DNA of 64,000 nt, taken from positions 1 to 64,000 of the forward strand of contig CAWHMO010000005.1 in NCBI GenBank assembly GCA_963830565.1. Reading direction: 5' to 3'. Origin of the DNA: DATFDN01 sp963830565. Lineage in GTDB: Bacteria; Pseudomonadota; Alphaproteobacteria; Acetobacterales; Acetobacteraceae. Position numbers and translations under genes: made by a program. Below the pieces are notes generated by a model, which made no database searches, was not told the origin of the DNA, and saw nothing but the letters and a program-made list of their open reading frames with translations. Below, one piece after another: positions 9,180 to 18,889 of the stretch (positions within the stretch are counted from its first letter, which is position 1; each line of letters opens with the position of its first letter).

Positions 9180-10085
9180 CTACGCAGGGCCGATAACCCG
9201 CGCCACCTCCTCCGGCGACTTCCGCACCAGCCCCTCGTAGTCCTTCAGCAACGTCTCGCTGATCTGCCCCGGCGTGAAATTGTGCTGCCCGATCTGCCGG
9301 ATCGGCGTGACCTCGGCCGCCGTGCCGGCCAGGAATGCCTCGGTCGCATCCGCCATCTCCTCGGGCAGGATCGCCCGCTCAATCAGGGTCATCTGCCGGT
9401 TCTTGGCCAAGCTCATGACGCTGCGGCGGGTGATGCCGTCCAGGAAGCAGTCGGGTGTCGGCGTGTGGATCGTGCCGTCCATGACGAAGAAGATGTTGGC
9501 CCCCGTCGCCTCGGCCACCTGCCCGCGCCAGTCCAGCATCAGCGCGTCGTCGTAGCCCTCGGCCTCCGCCTTGTGCTTGGATAGCGTGCCGATCATGTAA
9601 AGCCCGGTGGCCTTGGACGCGGTCGGCGCGGTCTCCGGCGACGGGCGCTTCCATTGCGCCATGCCGAGGCGGATGCCCTTCATCCGCTCCGCGCCGAAAT
9701 AGCTTGGCCACTCCCAGGTGGCGATGGCGAGGTGGATCGTCGTCTGCTGCGCGGAAACCGCAAGCTGTTCGGTGCCGCGCCAGGCGATCGGGCGCACATA
9801 GGCGTCGGTCAGGTTGTTGGCGCGCAGCGTCTGGTAGCACGCCTCGTCGATCTGCTCGGCGCTGTAGGGGATCTCGAAGCCCAGGATGCGCCCGGACTGG
9901 ATCAGCCGCTCGGTGTGGTCGCGCAGGCGGAAGATGTGGCCGCGATATGCCCGTTCGCCTTCGAACACGGCGCTGGCATAATGCAGCCCATGCGACAGCA
10001 CATGCAGCCTTGCGTCCCGCCACGGGATCAGGGCGCCGTCCCACCAGATCATGCCGTCGCGGTCATCGAACGGAACCAGCGCCAT
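9180..10085 (-). CDS. ilvE: branched-chain amino acid aminotransferase
   Basis: 301 aa, class-IV PLP aminotransferase that catalyses the last step of leucine, isoleucine and valine synthesis. The PLP lysine is probably Lys158 (TASKATGLY). The SHGLHYASAVFEGERAY start motif and the EATGANIFF segment are typical of IlvE rather than D-amino acid aminotransferase. The ATG at 10085 has a GAGGGA site upstream. It is divergent from the petP-type regulator gene, an arrangement common in this order. Confidence 0.95.
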   Translation of the reverse strand: MALVPFDDRDGMIWWDGALIPWRDARLHVLSHGLHYASAVFEGERAYRGHIFRLRDHTERLIQSGRILGFEIPYSAEQIDEACYQTLRANNLTDAYVRPIAWRGTEQLAVSAQQTTIHLAIATWEWPSYFGAERMKGIRLGMAQWKRPSPETAPTASKATGLYMIGTLSKHKAEAEGYDDALMLDWRGQVAEATGANIFFVMDGTIHTPTPDCFLDGITRRSVMSLAKNRQMTLIERAILPEEMADATEAFLAGTAAEVTPIRQIGQHNFTPGQISETLLKDYEGLVRKSPEEVARVIGPA

Positions 10086-10203
10086 CGTGTCATCCCTCGC
10101 AATCTTGTTGCTCGTGACTTGCGAAGCTTAGAATGCTCGCCCAAATACGTCAACGATCCTGCCGCAAGGAACGTCAGCCATGCCGCCCGGAGGTGACGGA
10201 TCG

Positions 10204-10776
10204 ATGAGGGGCGCCAGTGCCGAAGCGCGCCGGCCTTTTCCTCGGCCCGGCGCCGAGCCGAAATCCCAGCCGGCCGGGGCCGGCCTGCTGTATCTACGCG
10301 AGGAGGAGATCCGGCTCGCGCAGGATCTGCTGTTCTTCGCCTACCGCGATTTCACCAACGCCGCCGACGTGATCCTGGACGAGCTGGGGCTCGGACGGGC
10401 GCACCACCGCACGCTCCATTTCATCGGCCGCAATCCCGGCATCACTGTCTCCGAGCTGCTCGGCATCCTGCGGATCACCAAGCAAAGCCTCGCGCGCGTG
10501 CTGTCGGTCCTCGTGGAACGGGATTATGTCGCCCAGACGCCAGGGACCGACGATCGCAGGCAGCGGCTGTTGACCTTGACGCCGGCCGGGCAGGAGTTGG
10601 AGCGGCGCCTGTTCGAACGCCAGCGCGAGCGGCTGGTCTGCGCCTACCGCGAAGCAGGGCCCGCCGCCGTGGACGGGTTCCGCCGCATAATGCGTGGCGT
10701 CATGGACGAGGCGGCGCGCGCCTACGTCGAAGAGAGCGCCGCGCAACGGCGCGAGCCGCCCGCCCGCGGCGCCTGA
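10204..10776 (+). CDS. petP: MarR family transcriptional regulator (PetP-like)
   Basis: 190 aa with a winged helix-turn-helix: recognition region ITVSELLGILRITKQSL, then a wing with the DDRRQR motif. In Rhodobacter capsulatus petP precedes petR upstream of the cytochrome bc1 genes; the same MarR-response regulator order is seen here, so PetP is the best name, by analogy. The ATG at 10204 has a perfect GGAGGTGA site seven bases upstream, and the earlier ATG at 10180 precedes that site. Stop and the next start are two bases apart. Confidence 0.75.
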   Translation: MRGASAEARRPFPRPGAEPKSQPAGAGLLYLREEEIRLAQDLLFFAYRDFTNAADVILDELGLGRAHHRTLHFIGRNPGITVSELLGILRITKQSLARVLSVLVERDYVAQTPGTDDRRQRLLTLTPAGQELERRLFERQRERLVCAYREAGPAAVDGFRRIMRGVMDEAARAYVEESAAQRREPPARGA

Positions 10777-10778
10777 CG

Positions 10779-11471
10779 GTGTTGGAGAGCGCGCATATCC
10801 TGGTCGTTGACGACGATGCGCGGTTGCGCGCGCTGCTGTCGCGCTATCTCGGCGAGAACGGATTCCGGGTTACCATGGCCGACAGCGCCGCCGAGGCGCG
10901 GTCCACGCTGCGCTTTCTCGCGCCCGATCTGATCGTGCTGGACGTCATGATGCCGGGCGAGAGCGGGCTCGCCTTGGCCGAAGAGTTGCGGCAATCGGCG
11001 AACGATGTGCCGATCCTGATGCTGACCGCGCGCGGCGCCCCCGAGGACCGCATCGCGGGTTTCGAGGCCGGCGCCGATGATTACCTGCCCAAGCCGTTTG
11101 AACCTCTCGAGCTGGTCCTGCGCCTCCGCGCCATGCTGCGGCGCTCCACGCCGCCGCCGTTGCCGCCGGGACCGGTGCGGATCGGGGCGACTTCATTCCA
11201 TCCCGAGCGCGGCGAGTTGCGTGGGGCGGACGGTCCGATTCGGCTGACCGCCGGCGAGGCGGCGCTGCTCGGCGCGCTGGCGCGCCGCGCGCATGAGGTG
11301 CTCTCGCGCGAGGACATTGCCCTGGTGCTGAGCATGGATGAGGCGAGCGAGCGCGCGGTGGACGTGCAGGTGACGCGCCTGCGCCGCAAGATCGAGCCCG
11401 ATCCACGCGAGCCGCGGTTCCTGCTCACGGTGCGTGGCCGCGGCTACGTGCTGAAGCCGGGGCCGAGCTGA
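10779..11471 (+). CDS. petR: OmpR-family response regulator (PetR-like)
   Basis: 230 aa. Receiver domain with acidic pocket DDD (11-13), phosphoacceptor Asp55 (IVLDVMMPG) and Lys105 (LPKPFEP), followed by an OmpR-type winged-helix DNA-binding domain from about residue 130. It starts at GTG 10779 (TTG at 10782 is an alternative). The stop overlaps the ATG of the kinase gene by one base. petA/petB/petC are not in the window, so the target genes are unknown. Confidence 0.85.
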   Translation: MLESAHILVVDDDARLRALLSRYLGENGFRVTMADSAAEARSTLRFLAPDLIVLDVMMPGESGLALAEELRQSANDVPILMLTARGAPEDRIAGFEAGADDYLPKPFEPLELVLRLRAMLRRSTPPPLPPGPVRIGATSFHPERGELRGADGPIRLTAGEAALLGALARRAHEVLSREDIALVLSMDEASERAVDVQVTRLRRKIEPDPREPRFLLTVRGRGYVLKPGPS

Positions 11472-12811
11472 TGGACGGTCTGCGCTTGGCGCCCGCCGCC
11501 TGGCTCAAGCGCGTGCTGCCGCGCTCCTTGCTCGGCCGCAGCCTGCTGATGATCCTGATCCCGCTCGTCCTGCTGCAGGCGGTGGCGCTGGGGGTCTACT
11601 ACGGCAGCCACCTGAACCTGGTGTATCGCCGGCTGTCGGGCGGCGTCGCCGGCGAGATCGCCTTCACCTTGAAGTTGATCCAACGGGACTGGGCGGGCGA
11701 GCAGCGGGCCTGGATCATCGACATGGCACGCCACGAGTTCGATCTGCGCATGCATCTCGAACCCGGCGCAACCCTGCCCGCGGGCGCGCGGTTCCCGAAC
11801 GTGCCCGGCCCGATGGACGACGACCTGCAGGCGGCGCTCCAGGAACGGCTGCAGCAGCCGTTCCTGATGGATTGGTCGTTCGACAAACAGTCGGTGCTGA
11901 TCCGGGTACAATTGCCGGACGGAGTGCTGGACGTCACGGCGCCCCGCAAGCGCGTGGATCTCGGCACGTTCTTCCTGTTCCTGGCCTGGCTGGCCGGCTC
12001 ATCGCTGCTGCTGTTCGCCATCGCGGCGCTGTTCATGCGCAATCAGGTGCGCGCCATCCGCCGGCTGGCCGGTGCGGCCGAGGCGTTTGGAATGGGACGC
12101 GACATCGGTGCGATCAAGCCCGAGGGCGCGATCGAGGTGCGCAAGGCGGCCTCCGCCTTCAACCGGATGCAGGAGCGCATCCATCGCTTCCTGGTCCAAC
12201 GCACCGAGATGCTGGCCGGGGTGTCGCATGACCTGCGCACGCCGCTGACCCGGCTGCGCCTCGCGCTCGCCATGCTCCCGAAACAACCCGACATGGCTGG
12301 AGATGTCGCGGAGATGGCGGCCGATGTCGCGGAGATGGAGCGGATGATCGAGGGCTATCTCGCCTTCGCGCGCGGCGAGGGGGTTGAACAGGCCGAGCCG
12401 GTCGATCTGTCCCGGCTGCTCGAAGAAGTGGCGGCCGGGGCCCGCCGGGCGGGCGCGGCGGTGAGCCTGGAGGTGACGCCGGGGCTCACCCTGAAGTTGC
12501 GCGAGAACGCCGCGCGCCGCGCCATCACCAACCTGGTGGACAATGCCCGCCGGCACGCCAATCGGGTGGTGGCGCTGGCCGCCGGGCCCTCGGGCGCGCG
12601 CAGCGTGCAGGTGATCGTCGACGACGACGGGCCGGGCATTCCGGCCGACCGCCGCGAGAGCGTCTTCCGCCCGTTCGAGAGCGGCGCCGGCGGCGGCACC
12701 GGCCTTGGCCTCACCATCGCCCGCGACATCGTGCGCGCGCATGGCGGAGATATCGTGCTGGAGCAAAGCCCGCTTGGCGGGTTGCGGGCCCGGGTCAGCC
12801 TGCCAGTCTAG
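11471..12811 (+). CDS. EnvZ-like sensor histidine kinase
   Basis: 446 aa inner-membrane kinase: membrane segments at about 22-45 and 164-190 with a periplasmic domain of about 115 residues, then HAMP, the phosphoacceptor His253 in GVSHDLRTPLTR, and an ATPase domain (NLVDNARRH, DDDGPGIP, GTGLGLTIA). It is translationally coupled to the response regulator and is presumably its cognate partner. The C-terminus overlaps the convergent MFS gene by four bases. Confidence 0.9.
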   Translation: MDGLRLAPAAWLKRVLPRSLLGRSLLMILIPLVLLQAVALGVYYGSHLNLVYRRLSGGVAGEIAFTLKLIQRDWAGEQRAWIIDMARHEFDLRMHLEPGATLPAGARFPNVPGPMDDDLQAALQERLQQPFLMDWSFDKQSVLIRVQLPDGVLDVTAPRKRVDLGTFFLFLAWLAGSSLLLFAIAALFMRNQVRAIRRLAGAAEAFGMGRDIGAIKPEGAIEVRKAASAFNRMQERIHRFLVQRTEMLAGVSHDLRTPLTRLRLALAMLPKQPDMAGDVAEMAADVAEMERMIEGYLAFARGEGVEQAEPVDLSRLLEEVAAGARRAGAAVSLEVTPGLTLKLRENAARRAITNLVDNARRHANRVVALAAGPSGARSVQVIVDDDGPGIPADRRESVFRPFESGAGGGTGLGLTIARDIVRAHGGDIVLEQSPLGGLRARVSLPV

Positions 12812-13986
12812 CGTGCCGCGCCAGGAGTGGCAGTAGCAGTCGCCGCCACCCCGACATTGGCCACCGCCGCCCAGAACAGCGCCCTTTCCAGCCCCGCCGC
12901 TCCCGCGTGGTCCAGGATGACGGCGCCGAGCGCGGGCGCGGCGGATTGCGCCACCAGGACGGGACGGGCGAGCCGGCCCATCAGCACGGCGTACCCCTCG
13001 GCGCCAAACAGCGCGAGCGGCAGCGTGCCACGCAGGATGGAGCGCAGCCCCGTGCCGGCGCCGTACAGGATCACGCCGGCGGCAACAATGCCGGCTCCTC
13101 CGGACAGCAAGCCGATGCCCGTCGCGACCAGCAGCGTGGAGACCACCATCTCCCAGGCCGGGGCCACGAGCCGCGCGGCGAACAGATCGAGCAGCCGGGC
13201 GGCCACCTGGCTCGGCCCCAGCGCCGTCCCCAGCGCGACGGCCGTCTGCGCCGGCAGTCCGAGGCCGCGCAGCAAGGTGAGCAGGTTGACGGAAACCGCC
13301 GACCAGATGACGGAGGCGAGGGTCAGAACCAGCGCGACCATCACGAACAGCGCGGCACCGGAACGCGCCGACCGCGCGCCGGCTGGCTTCGTCCGGCGCA
13401 CGGGAACCGCGGCACGCCGCTCCTCGCGGGGCAGGACGAACCAGTAGAGCGGGAGCGCGAGGCACAGGTTCAGCGCGGCGTACGCGAGGCACGTCATGCG
13501 CCAGCCTCCCAGGTGAAGCACCAACGCGCTGAACGGCCAGCAGAGCGTGCTGGCGAAGCCCGCGATCAGGGTCAGCGTGGTGATCGCCGTGCGCGCCTCG
13601 CTCCCGTAGAGCCGTCCCAGGGCGGCGAAGGCGGGGTCGTAGAGCCCGGCCCCCATGCCCACCCCGAGCACAAGCCAGCCGAGCATGTACACGCCCAGCC
13701 CCGGCGCGGCCCCGAGCAGCAGCAGCCCAAGGGCGAGCACGGCCGAGCTGGCGGCCAGCACCGGGCGGCCGCCGTGACGCTCGACCAGCACGCCGACATA
13801 GGGCGACACCAGGCCGGAGACGAGCATCCCGGCCGAGAGCCCGCCCACCACCCATGACAGCGGCCAACCCGTCGCCCGCGCGATCGGCTCGGCGAGCACC
13901 GCCGGCAGGTAGAAGGTTCCACCCCAGGCCACGATCTGTCCGAGCCCGAGCACGGTGAGGATCGCGAGCCGGCTGTTTCCGCCCAT
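12808..13986 (-). CDS. MFS transporter
   Basis: 392 aa with around twelve membrane segments. The first helix begins almost at the N-terminus (LAILTVLGLGQIVAWGGTFYL is slightly beyond it). It reads divergently from the HpaB-type monooxygenase gene with only 66 bases between them, so the two probably share a control region and it may import the aromatic substrate or export a product. A much longer in-frame extension beyond 13986 runs antisense through the monooxygenase gene and was rejected. Confidence 0.82.
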   Translation of the reverse strand: MGGNSRLAILTVLGLGQIVAWGGTFYLPAVLAEPIARATGWPLSWVVGGLSAGMLVSGLVSPYVGVLVERHGGRPVLAASSAVLALGLLLLGAAPGLGVYMLGWLVLGVGMGAGLYDPAFAALGRLYGSEARTAITTLTLIAGFASTLCWPFSALVLHLGGWRMTCLAYAALNLCLALPLYWFVLPREERRAAVPVRRTKPAGARSARSGAALFVMVALVLTLASVIWSAVSVNLLTLLRGLGLPAQTAVALGTALGPSQVAARLLDLFAARLVAPAWEMVVSTLLVATGIGLLSGGAGIVAAGVILYGAGTGLRSILRGTLPLALFGAEGYAVLMGRLARPVLVAQSAAPALGAVILDHAGAAGLERALFWAAVANVGVAATATATPGAAR

Positions 13987-14052
13987 GGCAGTCCGAATTC
14001 CTCCCTTGCATTCTAACGTGGTAGTTGTGCCGGAGACGCAGGGAGATCGGCC

Positions 14053-15582
14053 ATGGGTGTTCGCAAGGGACAGCAGTTCCTCGACGGACTCCGCACGCGA
14101 CCCCGCGATGTCTGGGTCGGGGGCGAACGCGTGGACGACGTCACCACGCATCCGGCGTTGGCGCCAGCGGCGGCGCAGCTCGCGAAGCTCTACGACATGC
14201 AGTTCGACCCCGCCTTCCGGGACGCGCTGACCTATGCCCTGCCTGACGGCCAGAGGGCCGGGACGGCCTTCATGCCGGCCAGGAGCCGCCCCGATCTGGA
14301 GAAGCGTCGCGCGGCGTATCGGATATGGGCGGAGGCGACGTTCGGCCTGATGGGTCGATCCCCCGATTTCCTGAACTGCACTCTTCTCGCGTTCATGGAA
14401 GCGCGGGACGTGTTCGATCGCGGCGGAACGGAGTTCGGCGACCGGATCACGCGCTATTACGAGTACGTGCGCGATAACGACCTGTTCCTCAGCCACGCCC
14501 TGATCACCCCGCAGAACGACCGGTCGCGATCGTCCTCGGAGCAGGCGGATGCCTCGATGCACCTGCGCGTCATCGAGGAGCAGCCGGACGGCATCGTGGT
14601 CAGCGGCGCGCGCATGATCGCCACCCTGGGCGCGGTTTCAGACGAGATGATCATGTACAATCTTCCGATGTTCAAGCCGGGAGACGAGGACCATGCGCTG
14701 ATCTTCGCGGTGCCCACCGACGTGAGGGGGCTTCGCCAGATCTGCCGCGAGCCGTACGACGCGGGCGGACGAAGCAGCTTCGACCACCCGCTCGCGACCC
14801 GCTTCGAGGAGAATGACTCGCTGCTGATATTCAGGAACGTATTCGTGCCGTGGGAGCGGGTGTTCTGCTACCGCGACGTCATGCTTTCCAATGCCATCTA
14901 CCCGGATAGCGCGCTGCGCAACCACACCGCGCACCAGACGAACACGCGCGCGCTCGTCAAGATGCAGTTCGCGGTCGGCCTGGCGATCGCCCTCGCCCGC
15001 GCGATCAAGGCGGACGGGTTCCTGCACGTCCAGCAGATGCTCGGCGAGGCCCTCGGCTACGTGGAGATGATCAAGAGCGGGCTGATCCGGTCGGAGGCCG
15101 AATGCGAGACGACCAAGCTCGGCACGGTGCGCGCGTCGCTGCCGCCGCTGCAGGCGCTTCGCACGTTCCTGCCCACCGTCTATCCCAGGGTCATCGAGAT
15201 CATCCAGACGATCGCGGCCGGCGGGTTCATGATGATGCCGAGCGGGGCTGACATGGCGGCTGAGGAACTCGCCGGCGACACCGCCCTCTACTACCAGGGC
15301 GCGGGCGGGATGGCGTCAATCGAACGCGTCAGGCTGTTCAAGCTGGCCTGGGACCTGGCGGGCAACTCGTTCGGCACGCGCCTGCTGCAGTACGAGCGCT
15401 ACTATGCCGGCGACCCGGTGCGCATCACGGCCGGCAACTATCTCGGCTGCGACGACCGCGAGATGATGAAGCTCGTCGGCGAAGCCCTGGCGCTGTCCGG
15501 GGAGCCGGTTGCTGCCGACGCGCCCGGCCGACGTTCTCCCTACTCCAAATCATCCGCGGCGGACGCGCCGCGGGCACGCTGA
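14053..15582 (+). CDS. 4-hydroxyphenylacetate 3-monooxygenase (HpaB) family oxygenase
   Basis: 509 aa, the size of FADH2-dependent two-component phenol hydroxylases (HpaB, PvcC, chlorophenol monooxygenases). The N-terminal domain (residues 1-140), the central beta domain with FVPWERVF, and the C-terminal helical bundle with the AGGFMMMPSG motif fit the family. It would ortho-hydroxylate a phenol, using reduced flavin from a separate reductase (HpaC type) that is not encoded here. It is first in an operon with an extradiol dioxygenase 15 bases downstream, which would cleave the resulting catechol. The substrate is unknown; the generic hpaB name is withheld because neighbours differ from the hpa pathway. 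Confidence 0.88.
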   Translation: MGVRKGQQFLDGLRTRPRDVWVGGERVDDVTTHPALAPAAAQLAKLYDMQFDPAFRDALTYALPDGQRAGTAFMPARSRPDLEKRRAAYRIWAEATFGLMGRSPDFLNCTLLAFMEARDVFDRGGTEFGDRITRYYEYVRDNDLFLSHALITPQNDRSRSSSEQADASMHLRVIEEQPDGIVVSGARMIATLGAVSDEMIMYNLPMFKPGDEDHALIFAVPTDVRGLRQICREPYDAGGRSSFDHPLATRFEENDSLLIFRNVFVPWERVFCYRDVMLSNAIYPDSALRNHTAHQTNTRALVKMQFAVGLAIALARAIKADGFLHVQQMLGEALGYVEMIKSGLIRSEAECETTKLGTVRASLPPLQALRTFLPTVYPRVIEIIQTIAAGGFMMMPSGADMAAEELAGDTALYYQGAGGMASIERVRLFKLAWDLAGNSFGTRLLQYERYYAGDPVRITAGNYLGCDDREMMKLVGEALALSGEPVAADAPGRRSPYSKSSAADAPRAR

Positions 15583-15597
15583 GAGGCGAGGTACATC

Positions 15598-16596
15598 ATG
15601 GAAATCGAGGCACTCGGCTATGTCGGCTTCCACGCGGGCAGCCTGGAGGACTGGGCGACGTTTGGCACCCGCTTCCTTGGCATGCAGCTCGTCGACGAGA
15701 CGCGGCGGAGCCTGTCGTTTCGCATGGACGACCGCAAGCAGCGCGTTGTCATCCATGCCGGCGAGGACCGCCGACCCTTCTTCGGGTGGGAGGTCGCGGA
15801 TGCCGCGGCGCTCGCCGCGCTCGCCGCCCGGCTGGAGCAGGCGGGCGTGCGGGTCGAGCGGCTGTCTTCTTCGCTCGCCGGGCAGCGCCAGGTGCGCGAG
15901 GCGCTGGCCTTCGAGGACCCGGCTGGCAACCGGCTGGAAGCGTTCCACGGCGCCGAGCTTGCCGCCGAGGCGTTCCGGCCTGGACGTTCGCTCTCCGGCT
16001 TTCTTACCGGCCCGCTCGGGGTTGGCCATATCGTCCTGAACACACCCGACATCGATGCCGACCTGCACTTTTACCGCGACGTGCTCGGGTTCCGCGTCAG
16101 CGACTACCTGTCGCACCCGTTCCGGGCGATGTTCTTCCATGTCAATGCACGTCACCATAGCCTCGCCCTCATCGAGCACGCCACGCCCCGGGTGCATCAT
16201 CTGATGGTCGAGTTGTTCAATCTCGACGACGTCGGACAGGGCTACGACCTGGCGCTGCGCGAGCCGGGCCGCATCGCCACCACGCTCGGGCGGCACACGA
16301 ACGACTACATGACATCGTTCTACTCCAATTCCCCCTCGGGCTTCCTGATCGAGACGGGGTGGGGTGGGCGGACCATCGACCCGCAGGGCTGGACGCCATA
16401 CGAGATGACGGATGGGCCGAGCCTGTGGGGGCACGACCGCACGTGGCTTCCGCCGGAAGGGCGCGCGGAGGCCGAGCGCATGCGCCTCGACCTCGCCGCG
16501 CGCGGCGTGCGTGCGCCAGTGCAGGTCACGGAGGGCAACTATAAGATCGGCCGTGGCGTCTGCCCCTGGTGGGATGCCGCGTCCCGCGCCCACTAA
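15598..16596 (+). CDS. type I extradiol (VOC fold) dioxygenase, BphC-like
   Basis: 332 aa with two repeated VOC halves; the C-terminal half carries the iron site: His144 (GVGHIVL), His200 or His201 (VHHLMVEL) and Glu252 (FLIETGW). This is a 2,3-dihydroxybiphenyl dioxygenase-type enzyme cleaving a catechol next to its hydroxyls. In BphC relatives the GRHTND motif is usually followed by His; here it is Tyr237, which may alter acid-base chemistry. A GAGG site precedes the ATG. It is coupled by position to the monooxygenase upstream. Confidence 0.85.
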   Translation: MEIEALGYVGFHAGSLEDWATFGTRFLGMQLVDETRRSLSFRMDDRKQRVVIHAGEDRRPFFGWEVADAAALAALAARLEQAGVRVERLSSSLAGQRQVREALAFEDPAGNRLEAFHGAELAAEAFRPGRSLSGFLTGPLGVGHIVLNTPDIDADLHFYRDVLGFRVSDYLSHPFRAMFFHVNARHHSLALIEHATPRVHHLMVELFNLDDVGQGYDLALREPGRIATTLGRHTNDYMTSFYSNSPSGFLIETGWGGRTIDPQGWTPYEMTDGPSLWGHDRTWLPPEGRAEAERMRLDLAARGVRAPVQVTEGNYKIGRGVCPWWDAASRAH

Positions 16597-16667
16597 GTCC
16601 GCCCCCTGGGCCGCTTGCAGCCTCGCCCGCCAAGCCCCTTGATAGCGCCCGACGGATGGAGGGCAGC

Positions 16668-17402
16668 ATGGCGGGACGGTTCGAGGGGCGGCGCGCGGTC
16701 GTCACCGGAGGCATGTCGGGGATCGGCGCGGGGATCGCGGCCCGGTTGCGCGCCGAGGGGGCGCGGCTCAGTCTGTGGGACATCGACGCGATGGGCCTCG
16801 CGCGCGGCGGCACCGAGGACACGCACAGCATTGCGCTCGACGTGACCGATGCGGCGGCGGTGCAGCGTGCCGCCGATGCCACGGCGGAGGCGCTGGGCGG
16901 CATCGACGTCCTGATTGCCTCGGCCGGCATCACCGGCCCGAACGGGCCGGCCTGGGAGTATCCTGTCGAGGCGTGGGATCGGGTGATCGCGGTCAACCTG
17001 AACGGGCTCTACTACACCTGTCGCGCGGTCGTCCCGCACATGCTGCGGGGCGGGTACGGGCGGATCGTCAACATCGCCTCGATCGCCGGTAAGGAGGGCA
17101 ACCCCAACGCCGCCGCCTATTCCGCGTCGAAGGCCGGCGTGATCGGGCTCACCAAGTCGCTCGGCAAGGAGCTGGCGACGAGCAAGGTGCGGGTGAATTG
17201 CGTGACACCGGCCGCGGTCGAGACTCCGATCTTCGCGCAGATGACGCAGGCGCAGATCGGCTACATGCTGTCGAAGATTCCGATCGGCCGCTTCGGTCTG
17301 GTCGAGGAGGTCGCCGCGCTGGTCTGCTGGCTCGCCTCCGAGGAGTGCGGATTTTCCACCGGGGCGGTGTTCGACGTCTCCGGCGGGCGTGCCACGTACT
17401 GA
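16668..17402 (+). CDS. SDR family oxidoreductase
   Basis: 244 aa classical short-chain dehydrogenase: cofactor loop TGGMSGIG (13-20), NNAG-equivalent ASAGI, and catalytic Ser138-Tyr151-Lys155 (YSASK). FabG-like in sequence style. The ATG at 16668 has a GGAGG site six bases upstream; an earlier ATG at 16656 lacks one. It sits third in the catabolic operon and probably acts on a ring-cleavage product or side-chain alcohol. Substrate unknown. Confidence 0.85.
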   Translation: MAGRFEGRRAVVTGGMSGIGAGIAARLRAEGARLSLWDIDAMGLARGGTEDTHSIALDVTDAAAVQRAADATAEALGGIDVLIASAGITGPNGPAWEYPVEAWDRVIAVNLNGLYYTCRAVVPHMLRGGYGRIVNIASIAGKEGNPNAAAYSASKAGVIGLTKSLGKELATSKVRVNCVTPAAVETPIFAQMTQAQIGYMLSKIPIGRFGLVEEVAALVCWLASEECGFSTGAVFDVSGGRATY

Positions 17403-17413
17403 GTGGGGAAGGA

Positions 17414-18821
17414 ATGACCGACCAGGAACTCGGCTACATGCCGGCCACCCGGCTCGCGGAGATGATCCGTCGCAAGGAGGTCTCTCCGGTCGAGGTGGTG
17501 CGCGGCATTCTTGACCGCATCCAGCGTCTGGAGCCGCGGATCAACGCCTTCGCCCATCTCGCCCCCGAGCAGGCGATGGCGGCGGCAAGCCGCGCAGAGG
17601 CGGCGCTGATGGCGGGCGGACGCATCGGCCGGCTGCACGGCGTCCCGGTGACGATCAAGGATCTGACGATCACCAAGGACATGCCGACCGAGAGCGGCAG
17701 CCTGATGATGCGGGGCAATCGTCCGACCGAAGATGCACCGATGGTCACGCGCCTTCAGGACGAGGGCGCGATCGTGCTGGGCAAGACCACCACCTCGGAA
17801 TTCGGCTGGACCGGCGTGAGCCGCAGCCCGCTGACCGGCATGACGCACAACCCATGGAAGCACGGATACAATGCCGGGGCATCCTCGGCGGGCGCGGGCG
17901 CCGGGGCGGCGGCTGGGTTCGGGCCGCTCCATCAGGGCAGCGACGGCGCTGGCTCGATCCGGATGCCGGCGCATTTCTGCGGCGTGTTCGGCCTCAAGCC
18001 GAGCTTCGGGCGGGTGCCGGCCTACCCGGTCGGTGCGAGCGACTTCACCACACATAACGGGCCGATGACCCGCACCGTCGCGGACGCGGCGCTGATGCTT
18101 TCGGTGATGGCCGGCCCGCATCCGCTGGATCACACGACACTGGAAGCCTGGCCGGCGGAGTATATGGGACGGCTGGCCGAGGGCGTGCGGGGACGGCGCA
18201 TCGCCTACAGCCCGGATCTCGGGCATGCGCGGGTCGATCCCCCGGTGGCGGCGCTGGTCAAGGCCGCCGCGCTGCGCTTTGCCGATCTCGGGGCGCGCGT
18301 CGAGGAGGTTCCGGTGCCCTGGGGGAAGCTGGGGCCGGAGCTGATCCGACTGTTCTGGCCGGCGCACCTCGCGGCGCGCTTCGCCGCGCGCCTGCCGGAA
18401 TGGGAAAGCCGCATGGACCCGGGCCTGGTCGCCTGCATCCGCGCCGGGATGGGCGTGACCCTGGAGCAATACCAGACCGCTCGCGAACGCAAGCACGCCT
18501 ACATCGCCGCGATCCACCGCTGGTTCGAGGACTGGGATTTGCTGCTGACGCCGTCGGTTTCCGTCGCCGCGTTCCCGGCCGAGAGACTGAGCCCGCCTGA
18601 TTGGCCGCAGCACGATTGGGATTGGGTACAGTGGGCCGAGTTCTCCTACCCGTTCAATATGTCCTGGAACCCGGCGGCGAGCGTGCCCTGCGGCTTCACC
18701 GCCGAGGGCCTCCCGGTCGGACTGCAGATCGTCGGCCGGCGTTTCGACGACCTCGGCGTTCTGCAAGCCGCCGCCGCGTTCGAGCAGGCGCAGCCCTGGG
18801 CCGATAGGCGGCCGGATTTGA
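17414..18821 (+). CDS. amidase signature family hydrolase; stop masked by a one-base insertion
   Basis: Catalytic triad Lys82 (VTIKDL), Ser158 (GASSAG) and Ser181 (SDGAGSIR) is intact. Deleting one T of the TTT run at 18817-18819 places TGA directly after the usual C-terminal ADRRPD, giving 468 aa, the standard length. As written, the frame instead reads through to 19039, adding about 70 residues of non-amidase sequence. It probably hydrolyses a carboxamide in the aromatic catabolic pathway. It starts 11 bases after the SDR stop with a GGGAAGGA site. Specificity within the family cannot be read from sequence. Confidence 0.85.
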
Positions 18822-18889
18822 GTAAGATGCGCGTAACGAGTCCGCGTCCCTCGAAACCGTGGTCGGAAACAAGACATGCTGTTGCAGTG

